Shown: positions 25,089 to 36,873 of the stretch, one piece after another
Position numbering within the stretch: the stretch's first letter is position 1
How the letters are laid out: each line of letters begins with the position of its first letter
Assembly: GCF_910592395.1 (NCBI RefSeq)
Contig: NC_088312.1
Span: forward strand, 22,887,292-22,951,291
Source of the DNA: Lineus longissimus
Lineage: Eukaryota; Nemertea; Pilidiophora; Heteronemertea; Lineidae
DNA: 64,000 bases
Reading direction: 5' to 3'
Translations under genes and position numbers: made by a program
Notes under the pieces: model-generated
The model's input: the letters and a program-made list of their open reading frames with translations, nothing else
The model's database searches: none
Told to the model about the DNA's origin: nothing

Positions 25089-25776
25089 TAGTAGGGGTGC
25101 CAAGGCCACCCAGTCCACAAAAACTGGGTCACGTCATGACATACTTTTGTTTCTAACATTTTTTTGTAGAGTGGATCATTCTGCATCAGATTCCAGAGGC
25201 CTGCTCGGGCAAATCATCCGCGAAACTAATTTTTCAGCCTACTTTTGTATTTTCGGAGCAGTGGAAAATCGCCCCCAAATTTAGGGGTAGGGCAAATGTT
25301 ATTGCATTTTTCAAAGGGTTTCGCATAAATGTTTCCATCATATTTGGTATCTGTGGAAAGCTTATAAGGTGTGCTACATTTTGAGATCAATTGTTTTCTA
25401 ATTGGGTCAATTTGGGGTCAACTAGAGGTCAAAAGGTCATGGGCGGAAGGGGTAAGTCAAAATCCACGGCTCTCTAAACTCTATGCCATGCTGTGCCCAA
25501 GTGAGTTAGACTATTGGAAGCCAACTAATGCAGAATTCTAGAGCACTCCAGTGGGTAGTTTTTTGATACCTAACTAAGCAACAGGGGTAAAGGACTTTTA
25601 TATTAACCCCTTCAGTTTTGGGGCAAAATTTTGAAAATTGCTAAAAAATGAGCACCTTTCACTAATTAAACTTAATGGTGCAGTTATTGATCACAATCAC
25701 TTTCTATTCACAATAATGAACACTGGCAACTTTAATTCTATCATTTTTCACTTTATTAGACTAGTAATTCTTGTCA
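25089..25776 (+). repeat. left terminal inverted repeat of the Academ element
   Basis: Begins TAGTAGGGGTGCCA and runs inward to about CTAGTAATTCTT, after which it diverges from the right repeat. The open frames seen inside (25075-25284, 25638-25871) mirror frames in the right repeat and are not genes. Confidence 0.85.
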
Positions 25777-26045
25777 CAGTTTTTGCAAATTTAACCCCTT
25801 ATGCCCTCTTCAGGTTCAAAGACTTGCCTAAGTCAAAATTGACGACAGAAAGATCATCTCACGATCAATAAAAACTTGACAGTGCATGATATAGTTTATT
25901 TGTTTCATATGAAAGCAACAAATGGTTATGTATTTATACATGTATATGTATAGCAGAGTATTATATACCAGCAGGACATGAACTTCTATCATCATAGTGG
26001 AACCAAAGTTTACAGCAATGGCAGATAAGAACAGTTAGCCTTGTT

Positions 26046-29000
26046 CTAAGAGTCAAGATACTCCTGGTCAATTTCACTTGTAGGCCTATTGTCACAGTTG
26101 CGAGGGTCTCCACAGCACCTGCATGCAAGAGTGCAAGCGACTCTTGGTTGTGCTTTTCTACAAGGACAGTTAGACCTGCATCTTCCCTTCTGACAATTGC
26201 ATTTTGTGCTCTGTAGAGACGGCTTCGGAGCTTTTGTCATCAAGCAGGCCATGAGAGCGCCACCGTGAAGTGTTCTCCCAAAGTCAGTCGCAGTGGGAAG
26301 CATTGGTGATGCAAAGGAAGCCCTTTTCCAAACCAAAGCCTGGTATAAAGCCCTCCTCAGATGCAAGTTGAATGCGTCACTCGTTGGTGGCAATGACCTT
26401 ATGTCTGACTTCTTCGTTTGAAAGAGGTGGCAGCGCAGTTCATCAATTGACCCAGAGAAGTTCTTCTTTCCATACAGAGCACAGATAAACTTCCGCGAGG
26501 CCTCTTGTACATCATCACTGATTTCAATCCCAGATTCAGGCATCCCAAATTGGGCAAGTGGTTTCAAACTCTCGTTGCATTCTAGAGTAACTTTCAAGGC
26601 GCGTTTCTTTCCACATCTGAAGATGTAGCTTACACTGTCACAACCAGTCATTGCATACGTGGTGAGCATAGTCGAAGTGGTAAGATCTGTGTAGTTAGTT
26701 GCGAGAAACACTGAAATCCAGTGACATGGTATGTAAGTATCATCTTGCTTTCTAAACTATAGTTCGGTGAGACCATCAATTCTGGAAACATGGTAAATGG
26801 CTAACAACAGCACATCAGTGTCAGTTGCTGAGATGATTGCTCTCTTGCACCCTTCATTCTGAGCCGAGTAGGCAATATGTGCGAATAACCTTGTGTCTGC
26901 CTCCTCGTGTTCATCACATACCAAGTCCTCCAGTTCTGTGGCACCTGCATTGGACACTTTCATAGCTGCTCCCTGAGACAGGCCTCCAAGAATAAGAGTA
27001 CAGCCGCTGGGAATTTGCTGCCAATTGTCCGACCATGCCTTGCAGAGATATTCTTCAAGATTCTGTTTGTTCTGCTGGTTTGACACCAATATCTTCCAGT
27101 TTGGAAGCTTCAGATTATCATGCGGAATGTATATTTTGGAACTTTGAGCCTTTTTCTGCCTGCGTAACCTCTCTTCCATTTTCAAACTCTTCGTCGGGTC
27201 CATGTCATACCTATCACCTACTATATGCACTACTTCACAGTCTTTCGGCTTGATCATCATAATTTTATGAAGGTACTTGTTTGACAGCTCAAGAAAGGTT
27301 GTGCTGCTGCAGTCCTGGTACCGTTGGATGAATGCCATAAAATCAACAAAAAAAACTGTCTTCATCGAAGCTCCTGGCTCTGGTTCACTTCGTTCCTTCC
27401 ATTCATCAGCCATTGCTGTCTTTAACATCGTGGAATAGTCAGCCTTGTTCCCCTTTCTCATCGCAAAACCAGTGGGATGCTCCGTGTCTGGTTCAAATAG
27501 GGAGCTTGGGTATTTTGTCCATTCATGAGAAAATTGGTCAATCTTTTCCTTGTGGTCCAGATTCTCAGCAAAGCAAAGGTTACGCACTACCTGTCGCTCC
27601 TCGGCATAGAGCTCCTTGACTTGGGCCTGCTTCGGCTTCTTTGTTGTTTTTTCAACAAAGGTTTTCAACCTAACCGGAACTACCTTCTCTACGTTGCAAT
27701 CTTGAGCCTTACCCAATGCATCCAAGCCTCTCTGCTTTGCTTCTACGAGTTCCTTCGATTGAGTGGCCTGTCCAGATGAGATGTTAACCAGATCATCACT
27801 AGATGGTGAAAAGGGATCCACCATAGCTTCTTTTATTAACGCCTTTTTGACTTGCATCAACTTTCTGTCTCTTTCTGATTCACTGGACTCTGAACGCTTT
27901 TGCTCGCCTCCCATGTGCGCCATTTCTAGGGTCTTCTCTGAAACTGATGTCAGTGATGGTAACGCTCGCAAATACTTAGCAATAGTGTCTTTTCTCTGGG
28001 AAATTCCCTGCAGCAATTTTGTTTTGGCATCCTTGTTGTAGGTTTGTTCTAGGGCCATGTCGGACCACACACCATTGAATTTCCCCTGCTGTCGCCGGAC
28101 TGTGAAGTTGCCCTTCTGGAACTGTAATTGCACTGCAGTTGGAAGATTCCTCATAGATTCAAGGTAGTGAGGAAGACAAGCTGTGTACTTATTATGGCCA
28201 GCAGCCACAATACATGGCATCATTTCTTCAGTTGCTTGGATATGCAGGTCCCAAACTCCTGCCCTTTCAGCTGCTATGAATTTATTCAGGATTTGCATCA
28301 TGTCCAAGTACATCAGCCATAGTTTAGCAGTCGGCGAATCGATTGCTTTGGCGAAGGCATCCAATCTGTTCCTCATTCTCTCAAGTACGTCAGTGAAGTT
28401 TTCCGAAAAAGCTACATGCTCCCCATCAGCTAGTGCTCTGTTCACATCATCCAAGTGGGTGGACAGAGAAGAAAAGTCATCCAATTCCTGGTCTTCTGCA
28501 CTAACCCATGATTCAAACGACTCCCAAAGCAGTGTGAAAACTGCTTTCTCAATCACAGCATGCGCATGTATCATAGCGTAGTAATCTTTTCCATCAAGTA
28601 ACTTGTTTGCCGTACCCGTCTGGCATATGCCAGCCTCAACCATGATATCCTCTATACCTGACCCTTTCATCATATGACCAACAGCGCCAAGGAAATTCAT
28701 GGCAATGTGGAAACCACCCATGCGCAGGATGATATGTCCGTATTTATCAGGGTGCTTCTTTTGAAGTGCCAAGACTATTTCATAGATAGCTTGGTCACAG
28801 GTAATGATACAGTGCTCTTGTCCAAGCTGTTTTGCAACTGCTGTGCAGTAATTGACGGATTCCACAATGACATCAGGATTAGTGGGCGACTCGGGGAAGA
28901 AAGGACCATAGCCAATGATAGTTTTCTCTTCATTTTCCCATACCATTGATTCATGGAACCTCCTCCAAGTGGTAGGCTTTGAGTCATCTACATCCAACAG

Positions 29001-29576
29001 CTCTGTGGAACCTAGTTGACACAGGTTGAATATGAAGTTACGTCTGGCTACTTCACTGTCATCTGCTTTCACATCTGGAACAAGCTTCATTCCCGCTAGA
29101 GACCGACCTTTTTGACGATCCTTCAATGTTAACATGCTTGGTTTGGTTTGGAATGAGTCTGCAGTGGGAAGAGACATCCTCCTTGGCTTCTTTAGTGGAA
29201 TGGTGCATGATGTGTTAAAACTTTCAGCCTGGTCCTCTGCATATTGGTAGATTATGTGAGTGGTCCCATGGGTGGTTTTTCCGTCAAGCGTATTTTCATG
29301 GAAGTCCAGATTATCAAATGCGAAGTGGGAAAATAATCCTGGCTGGATATTTTCGGGAATGAAGAAACCGTTCTCCGACATTAGATCATCTGCTCTCTGT
29401 GCCATAGATGTGATGTACCGTTGAGCATCATAGTAACTGATAAGAATTACTAGTCTAATAAAGTGAAAAATGATAGAATTAAAGTTGCCAGTGTTCATTA
29501 TTGTGAATAGAAAGCGATTGTGATCAATAACTGCACCATTAAGTTTAATTAGTGAAAGGTGCTCATTTTTTAGCAA
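26046..29576 (-). pseudogene. Academ transposase with XPG/FEN1-like nuclease, one in-frame stop
   Basis: Two open frames on the minus strand (29576-26757, 939 aa; 26711-26046, 221 aa) are in the same reading frame. They are separated by one TAG at 26757-26759 and fifteen sense codons, so this is one coding region with a nonsense change; relatives as I recall them have Trp near this point. Order of features: about 50 N-terminal residues translated from inverted repeat and probably not native; a block with DQAIYEIVLALQKKHPDKYG and ILRMGGFHIAMNFLGAVGHM; then a FEN1-like region with EEADTRLF, SATDTDVLLL and, past the stop, TGCDSVSYIF..GKKRALKV, parallel to FEN1 acidic and helix-hairpin-helix motifs. 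The end is a Cys cluster (CNCQKGRCRSNCPC, CRCCG). Known Academ-X proteins pair such a nuclease with a zinc finger; the N-terminal finger is not seen here. Confidence 0.8.
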
Positions 29577-30135
29577 TTTTCAAAATTTTGCCCCACAACT
29601 GAAGGGGTTAATATAAAGGTCCTTTACCCCTGTTGCTTAGTTAGGTATCAAAAAACTACCCACTGGAGTGCTCTAGAATTCTGCATTAGTTGGCTTCCAA
29701 TAGTCTAACTCACTTGGGCACAGCATGGCATAGAGTTTAGAGAGCCGTGGATTTTGACTTACCCCTTCCGCCCATGACCTTTTGACCTCTAGTTGACCCC
29801 AAATTGACCCAATTAGAAAACAATTGATCTCAAAATGTAGCACACCTTATAAGCTTTCCACAGATACCAAATATGATGGAAACATTTATGTGGAACCCTT
29901 TGAAAAATGCAATAACATTTGCCCTACCCCTAAATTTGGGGGCGATTTTCCACTGCTCCGAAAATACAAAAGTAAGCTGAAAAATTAGTTTCGCGGATGA
30001 TTTGCCCGAGCAGGCCTCTGGAATCTGATGCAGAATGATCCACTCTACAAAAAAATATTAGAAACAAAAGTATGTCATGACGTGACCCAGTTGCTCCTGT
30101 TTTATGCACATTTCTGAGGTCTGGCACCCCTACTA
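29444..30135 (-). repeat. right terminal inverted repeat of the Academ element
   Basis: Reverse complement of the left repeat. It differs by scattered substitutions and a short non-matching block near the outer end (30090-30120). Confidence 0.85.
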
Positions 30136-30138
30136 TAG

Positions 30139-30810
30139 TGGAGACGGGATTCAAAATGGCTACCGAGGCGGCCATATTGGAAAGGTGACCGCGCTGATCA
30201 GGTCTAAGTTTCTCTGTCGATTATTCAATGAACATCGTTTCTTCCGATTGAATTAGTTTATGTAGGCAATTATGATCTGTCAAACTAATAGAATCCAGCA
30301 GGATTTCCACGATCTCTTCGAGAAAACATGATCGCTCAATTGGATAAAAGATTTAGTAAAGGGTATTAAACCGGATAATTTGTATAAGTATATACTGTAC
30401 TAAGTCTCAGGATTTCCATTCCCATGCGCCGATAGGAAGGGGTGATGAGTTAAAAAGGTAAGATTTCACCCGGTCATGCACGACCCAAACATTGTGCATG
30501 GGTGTCAATAGCTGAAGAAGGTGTAAGGAACTGATTAGGTCCATTCAGAGCTACTGATGTTACAGTGGATCATCATGACGACACGACGCTTCACATCTCG
30601 AAGAAAGGTGAGACATTCATACGGATAATCAGTTTACTTGGCGCGTGTTTCATAAGAGCCTGTTTCCTGGGTCGTCTTCTTTTTCTTCCTCTTATTCTCC
30701 CTCTTTGTCCTACTTTATCTTCTTCTTCTTCGTAACTAGTTTCTCATGATAATAATGTCTTTCACATTATTAAAAATGATAATGCGATTGGCAGACGTCT
30801 CAATTTGGAG
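30139..30810. other. intergenic, no feature seen
   Basis: Flank of the Academ insertion. No gene or repeat is supported. Confidence 0.4.
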
Positions 30811-31210
30811 CTTCTTCTTCTTCTTCAGCGTTCAACCTGCCTAAGTACTATAACCTCAGTCCTGTGGCGGAGATGAAGCGGCTTGTCGCCTGAAGGTCCG
30901 GCTGTGTTCCCCACAGCTTTTCTTCGACCTTCGTGTCCTCAGGCCAGAATCTATTTCGTAAATCCTGGTACAGGGGACAGTCCTGTAGGATGTGCGTTGG
31001 TGTTTGCACTGCTGTCTGGCATTGGCATTCTGCTGTGTCTCTTACTCCTATACGTTTAAGATGCCCACGCAGGCCACAGTGGCCTGTTCTTAGACGGTAG
31101 ATGGTAGTAGCGTCTTTTCGGTCAATTTGGAGCAATAGGCGTATTTTGTGTTCAGCTAAATTGGACCAGCATCGATCAATAGAACTGAACCGGATCTGGA
31201 AGAATATAAA
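30811..31210 (-). mobile_element. non-LTR retrotransposon 3' fragment
   Basis: Minus-strand frame (stop near 30848) with YRLRTGHCGLRGHLKRIG and a CxC..H..C arrangement (CQCQ, THILQDCPLYQDLR). This is typical of the Cys/His segment at the C-terminus of some LINE ORF2 proteins after the reverse transcriptase. A (GAA)n tail follows (plus 30811-30830, CTTCTTCTTCTTCTTCAG). It is truncated at its 5' end near 31200 and not functional. Confidence 0.75.
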
Positions 31211-33208
31211 ACTACGCCTGGCACTTAGTGACAGGGCAAGTTCTCCCTATATACGACATACGCGCAACCCTATCGAAATTTAGCTCGCTGAAGGTTAATT
31301 CGGAAGTTATTAATTTCCCTGGCTTGTGACATAAACTTGATTAGAAATCGATAATTGTCTACCAGTACAACGAGAGCGAAGGGAAAGGAAGTGGGCTCTA
31401 TCAGTAAAGCCAATTAGAAATTTATTTGATGAATTTTCGTCACATCGTTGCCCCTGGTGATAAATGTTGACAATCATTACGCAATTAAGACACAATGTAT
31501 GACATTATCTCAAGTTAATATATCGCGAAATGGTATCATTTTTCACTTTACGAGTGTGCGCTATGGTGTCATATAGTTTGTGAATTCTGTGATAACATGC
31601 AACTTGGAATGTAAGGAGCTGTTTGGAATAGCTTCAATGTTGTTACCCGCGCGAATTCGCTCTTGTAAGAGACTGAAGTCACAGACGCGCAACTAGAATT
31701 GCCAAGCAACTGTTTCTCTGTGTCCAACATGGATTATATGATAAAAAAGAGGATAGTGTCACAAGAAGCAGTGCGATGCATTCGATGGAAAATAAAGGAT
31801 TTGGCTAACTTAACTAACTCTTCTCTCATCGAACTCCATTGCGCGGCGAATTATGTGGACTGTGTATCAATTTTTTATGTCTATCGATTTCTGGAATTCG
31901 AGTGTTGTCACAGAATATGATTATCAATGACATTACATGTATTTACAGTTTCAGGAGTAAGCCAAATATCAACAGATCAAACGGGGATCAAATTGGCGCT
32001 CACAAAGCCAAGTGAATATGGTTTCTTTCTCTACCAATACACCAATATTTTGGCTTGGTCTTCATTAAAACTGCACCAATTGCTATCTGACCAGTCCTGG
32101 GAATGGTTCCGACTTTCAGGCCTATTAAACTTCCTTTGTCCCGATTCCAAACCAATAATCGGATATTTACCTGTCAACATTGGTAGACTTTATTCGTTTG
32201 CTTTTTTCTTCCGTTCGTTAATTTACTTAGCCGTCAGCCTAGGCCCTTTAACGAGAGTGGATATTTGCATTAACCATCTCAAAACATTTGTTTGGACGGA
32301 AATGGGTAACTGTTTATAAACTTTCTGCCCTGGCATAATGGATTATAGTCTCAGCCGGTTGCGTCATGGGATTTGCTATAGGCCTATGTCAAATGAGCTC
32401 CTGCGAAACTAGTTTGCTAGTCGACACACTCAGTGGTTAGCCTTTTTAATAGTTTAACCGTTTCAGAATTCTTTGTGGTGGACGAAAGGTCATTCTGCTT
32501 AGGCCTGTTATGTCCATAGCATACCGGTTGTGCTAATGTCATAGCCTTACTTCTGTAGGCGCTGGGCAGGGTCACAACCGTTTTTTCCTACGGATTTAGT
32601 AATGATTCATTATCAGGAGTACATCAATAACATTAAACCAAATATAATTTAACTGATCAGTACTGAGATTGAAACTAAAATGGTAAGTGTGACCCGTTTT
32701 ATCTGTCTCGTCGCGATCGTTTGTTCTTCCTTGCGACACGAATTGAAGAGGTTGTCCTTCCTGACGGTAGCGGGTTGTCCGATTAGACGGGTTTGTCGCG
32801 AGCATAAAAAGAGCTTCTTTCAGTCCTCACACAGCACCGTGTTACTCTGTAACCCCTTTCCCAGCATGAATAGTCCTCACACACGGTACTGCGTTACTCT
32901 TGATAGTTAACCCCTTTCATGTAACCAGCATGAATAGTTGGGTTTTTGTAAAAGCTTGGAACAGACGTGTATTCCCAGTTCAACTGTGACTGTGTATACG
33001 TATGAGTGTTCATGGCTACGTTTTCTGTTTCAGGACCTGATCAGACAAAGACAACAGCAGGTTACTTCGACCACTCACAAGTGCCAATCTGCCCTCAGAA
33101 GAGTTTCACACCTCAAAAGTATATCTCGTCACCCCCACCCAAGCAACCCAGCAATCGGCATGTCTCAGACATTCTTTGATGTTCTGTTGTTATATCATGT
33201 CTTTTCAG
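31211..33208. other. upstream region of the 33209 gene
   Basis: Likely holds its promoter and 5' UTR exon(s). A splice-acceptor-like TTTTCTGTTTCAG ends near 33033. Open frames at 31699-31920 and 31927-32319 (130 aa) have no recognisable features and I do not call them genes. Confidence 0.35.
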
Positions 33209-34429
33209 ATGGCGGTGTGTTTCCAGCAGCCAGCGAGCCTTGACTTCCACAGGCCCAAGCCATCACGAAAGGGGGCCAGTGTGGTGAAGGTGGAGGACAT
33301 CTATCGCTGGGCTGACAAAGAGCAGAGGCGTAGCACGGACTCGCACAAGAGGGACACCTTGACGAGTATACATGCACAACTTCTCAAGGAGTCTGACATA
33401 AAAATGCTTGCCTCGTGGAGCCGCCCCAAGACGTCCGTTGGACTCCCCACGCTGCCTCGGCCAAACTCGCAGTCCCCGGAGAAGATGAGAAGTCGCTCGG
33501 TTGCTTCTGGGGTGCATCGTGATCGGAATATAACACCTTTCCCTCTGAACTGTTCAAGGGCGGAAAGCAGAGTCAATGAGGACTTGGACGATGTGACGCC
33601 TCTGTCTCGGCAGTGTTGCGAGGTTCTCGGTCCGACCGCATGCAACCATTGCATGCGGGTGAACAAACGTCACAACCAGTCAGATCGTTGTGAGTCCGCT
33701 TTCCCCAGCCTGCACGTTTCAGAGCAGCACTTTACAACCGCTCTTTTGCTAAAACGATATTTTCCTGGTACACCGACGTATGAACTCCAAAACAGAGTGG
33801 CCAGTGGTCACATCTACCCAAGCACTCCCCGGAAGGAAAAATTCATGAACAAACCGTCCAGAAAGATAAAACCTCCCGGGAAAAGTAACTGGGCGTCCAT
33901 CGCACCAGACGGGGCGAGTTGGACCTTCTTTCAGGGAATACGTGATCTCAATCAGAAAATCGTCAGCGGTCGGATGCATCGGCGGTCGCATCGCTACCAA
34001 ATCGACTCACCGGCAGATATGCAAAGACTTACAGAGGCTGGTGTCCTCAATTCTTCGGACTCGAGGCCCGTGTCTCGGATGGTCACGCGACGACTCGACA
34101 AGGTGGAGAAGAAGAAGCCCGAATTCGTCTTGGAGTATGACCCGCCTCTCTGCACTAAAGAGGCGCAGCAGACGAAGAATGTCTTCTTCGCGGGGGAGGA
34201 GCAGACGAACTATGACCTCCCGGAGCGGCTACCGGAAAAGCTGATGCCGGAGGAATTCATTTTGGAAGTTCAGAGAGTGATAATGCAGTCGCCTGTGTCC
34301 TCGCGAGCGTCCAGTTCTATGAAACTTGTGGACTCACCTGATAGAATGAAACGGCGTGGGACACCAACGTCAGAACGGACAATGTCGGCCACTCCTGAGG
34401 CACTCACATCTAAAGCGGCCTTACTGTAG
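33209..34429 (+). CDS. unrecognised 406-aa protein, ATG at first base of an exon
   Basis: Long open frame ending at 34429. The frame opens upstream at 33176, but a clear acceptor (ATGTCTTTTCAG) ends at 33208, so the likely start is the ATG immediately after it, beginning MAVCFQQPASLDFHRPKP. No signal peptide or membrane segment is evident. The protein is basic and Ser/Pro-rich with a Cys group (C136, C137, C145, C148, C161) and a more ordered-looking C-terminal half (WTFFQGIRDLNQKIVSGRMH, EFVLEYDPPLCTKEA, LPEKLMPEEFILEVQRV). I do not recognise the family and assign no function. An AATAAA lies about 400 bp past the stop. Codon use and length support a real gene. Confidence 0.7.
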   Translation: MAVCFQQPASLDFHRPKPSRKGASVVKVEDIYRWADKEQRRSTDSHKRDTLTSIHAQLLKESDIKMLASWSRPKTSVGLPTLPRPNSQSPEKMRSRSVASGVHRDRNITPFPLNCSRAESRVNEDLDDVTPLSRQCCEVLGPTACNHCMRVNKRHNQSDRCESAFPSLHVSEQHFTTALLLKRYFPGTPTYELQNRVASGHIYPSTPRKEKFMNKPSRKIKPPGKSNWASIAPDGASWTFFQGIRDLNQKIVSGRMHRRSHRYQIDSPADMQRLTEAGVLNSSDSRPVSRMVTRRLDKVEKKKPEFVLEYDPPLCTKEAQQTKNVFFAGEEQTNYDLPERLPEKLMPEEFILEVQRVIMQSPVSSRASSSMKLVDSPDRMKRRGTPTSERTMSATPEALTSKAALL

Positions 34430-34826
34430 AAACTCATGTCGAACCTTCTCTGTGAGCCTCAAGAGAGCTCAGTGGGCTGTCGAAATAGAGAGGCGGAGTA
34501 TATTTAAAATAACTGTCAGGATACCGTAACTGTCTGTGAGAGAATATCTTTCCGAACCCGCAAAATCTGGAAAAAGCTCAAGTTTCTATTTCAAAATCAA
34601 CCTGAATTCTGTTTGTTCATATCACATGTATATTCAGAATCAAGCCCAAAATGTCTACTTTAATTGTCATATTGTCATCCAGCTTGAGGCTTGGGTATGA
34701 CCATAATCACCCATTGTAATCATTCAGCAATTTTGTATAGCTGAGCAATGAATGACGTAATCCCTATCCTTGTTTCTGATCAACCGTCTGTTATCAAATG
34801 GTGTAAAAATCACTACCGCTATTTTT

Positions 34827-34832
34827 AATAAA
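34827..34832 (+). promoter_or_regulatory. candidate poly(A) signal of the 33209 gene
   Basis: First plain AATAAA downstream of the stop at 34429; no other gene intervenes. Confidence 0.5.
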
Positions 34833-36873
34833 CCCAGAAAGAGGGAAATTGTTACCTACAGAAAAGCTACAGAAAATGTAATTTAATACGGCACAATATC
34901 GCTCATGGGAAAAACAGTACTTGTATCAGGACCTGCTCAAGAACATCGACAGCATTCCAGAGAAGTGTCATAAAAGTCTTTCAGTCCAGGCCCTCCACAA
35001 CCCACAAGACCTCTTGCTGGTGGACAGTAATATGTGGATGGTCTTATGTCTGACCTGCTTGATAGGATGTGGACGGAAGACGAATGTTTCTTTGCGGCAA
35101 ATTTGTCATGCTACAGTTAATTGAAAAAAGTTTGAAGTCCAAATATTTTTTTCACTGGATTTTTTCTGCTCAAAATGAAGACACATCATCACCCCCAGAA
35201 AATTTTTGGCTTCGAAAATTTTTCAGAATTTTGAACTTATGAAAAGCGTCGGCGAGGGCACATCCAGAAGACATGGGGCACCACGTAGAACCTGACACAA
35301 TTGGGGACAAGGCGCACCAAGTAGCGAAAAGGAACATCCATTAGAGGGAAGGGCCAGGCCGGTCTACTGTCTCATTGGCAAAAGTCATTTCTGAAGAACA
35401 TGGTCCTCCCCAGCAGATAAACAACATGGAGCCACGGTAAATCCTTATGAATTTAGTGTCACATCTTCACAAGTCTTCGTCACTGTCAGGTACCGCCATC
35501 TAAGCTAAGAAATTTGAACTAGGCATTTGCGTAAAATTTAAAATATCGCCCGTTTTTAGGGCGGGGGACGATTTACAGCTGGAACCCCTGAACCAGCTTC
35601 CGCAGATCCGTCATTTATCAAGTCAAAGCAAGTATGAACCTGGTTTAATCATGCGGTTTATCTTAACTATACTATACATATCAAGTTGTTTATATACCCG
35701 TCAGTTTCTTGTGGCATTGCTCCCATGGGTACGTCTTGTATACGTTCCATGTAGTACTGCTGGTCCATGTCAGGGGAGTGTGGGAGGAAAGATTGTCGTT
35801 TGAATTGACCAGAACCTGGCTACACTGCCGTCTTGCCCACACGATGTGAGAGCCGGTGTGCCTGCCATCAAGTCAGGCTCGACCCTGGCTGCGGGCCTGG
35901 CTGCTCATTTGTCAGGCCGACACGGCGACAGAGAGGAGACTGCCAAAACCAGGCCGGCACTGATGCTTCCTAATCTATCGAGAAGGACTGCTCACTCTGG
36001 CAAGATTGGATTAAGGATCACTCATCTATCTCACCAAATTTTACCCAGGAGACAGAAGTGTTTAATGGACAACTCTACAAAGACACCACAGGCAAAGAGA
36101 GACAACGGAACCTTGTCTCTCCTATTATGGAACATCCCCCATTTACGCCGTCCTTTGGCTTACGGAACCTGCCTAATGCATTTCCACAGCTCGGCAAATG
36201 TACATGTACAAGTATGTATGCTAAAGCCAAGCCCACATTTTGACAATGCCTGTCATATTGATCCATTGACAGAACAAAAGACTCTTGAGCAGATTACTGC
36301 TTAAGCCGGTCGGGCACAAGGGGGAGAGGAATAGTGCCCGGATGCTGTGACGGCAACTGTATTGTCTTTGGTCATATCGGTCGCGGTTGATTTGAACGCC
36401 AGTCGGTTGGTGTGTGAGCTGTGGAGAACATCGCGGGAACATTTTCTCCGATTTCAAACGTAAAAATACCTTCAAATTTTCCGAAACAAATCAAAACGGC
36501 TGCAGCAGAAGGTAAGCACAGTATCTGTTCCTGATAAAAGTATGGATTGGTTTCAAAGGGTTTTTATTGTAGAAATAGTCATGCTATCAAGGCGGGAATG
36601 AACTGCGCAGTTTGAAATTTCAAGTCAGACATGTGTCAATTATGTACATCACTGTACTTCATGTACAAGTTCAACGGCTATTTTAATTGCCATCTCTAAT
36701 CAAATACCATTTGCTCAAAGAACCTAAGGCGCACGTTCAAGTCATGATGGTAAGTATGGAAGTGATCATGTTAAATCTGCGTGATGCCATCACTTCGGTT
36801 CTATCCTGTAATGTGGAAATCTCCATTGAATTCATGAAGGTTTGTCTAATGATATGTAAGTTGACGTGAACAG
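34833..36873. other. intergenic, dispersed repeat piece only
   Basis: About 35125-35185 resembles 23815-23875. A 152-aa plus-strand frame at 35846-36304 overlaps frames on the other strand and has no recognisable domain. Confidence 0.35.

Larger units (their letters stand above)
25089..30135. mobile_element. Academ-type (XPG nuclease) DNA transposon
   Basis: A 5,047-bp element with terminal inverted repeats of about 690 bp (25089-25776 and 29444-30135). The outer ends read TAGTAGGGGTGCCA. A TAG duplication flanks it (25086-25088 and 30136-30138), fitting the 3-4-bp target duplications reported for Academ. The repeats match closely except for a short divergent block about 15 bp from each end. 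The interior encodes a minus-strand transposase with an XPG/FEN1-like nuclease region and a C-terminal Cys-rich cluster. The copy looks fairly young but defective: the transposase has one in-frame stop and appears to lack its N-terminal region. Confidence 0.85.

Noticed and set aside
31927-32319. 130-aa plus-strand frame upstream of the 33209 gene
   Set aside because: Composition and lack of similarity suggest chance; no acceptor or donor supports it as an exon.
35846-36304. 152-aa plus-strand frame
   Set aside because: Overlapping frames on both strands, low-complexity composition and no recognised motif.
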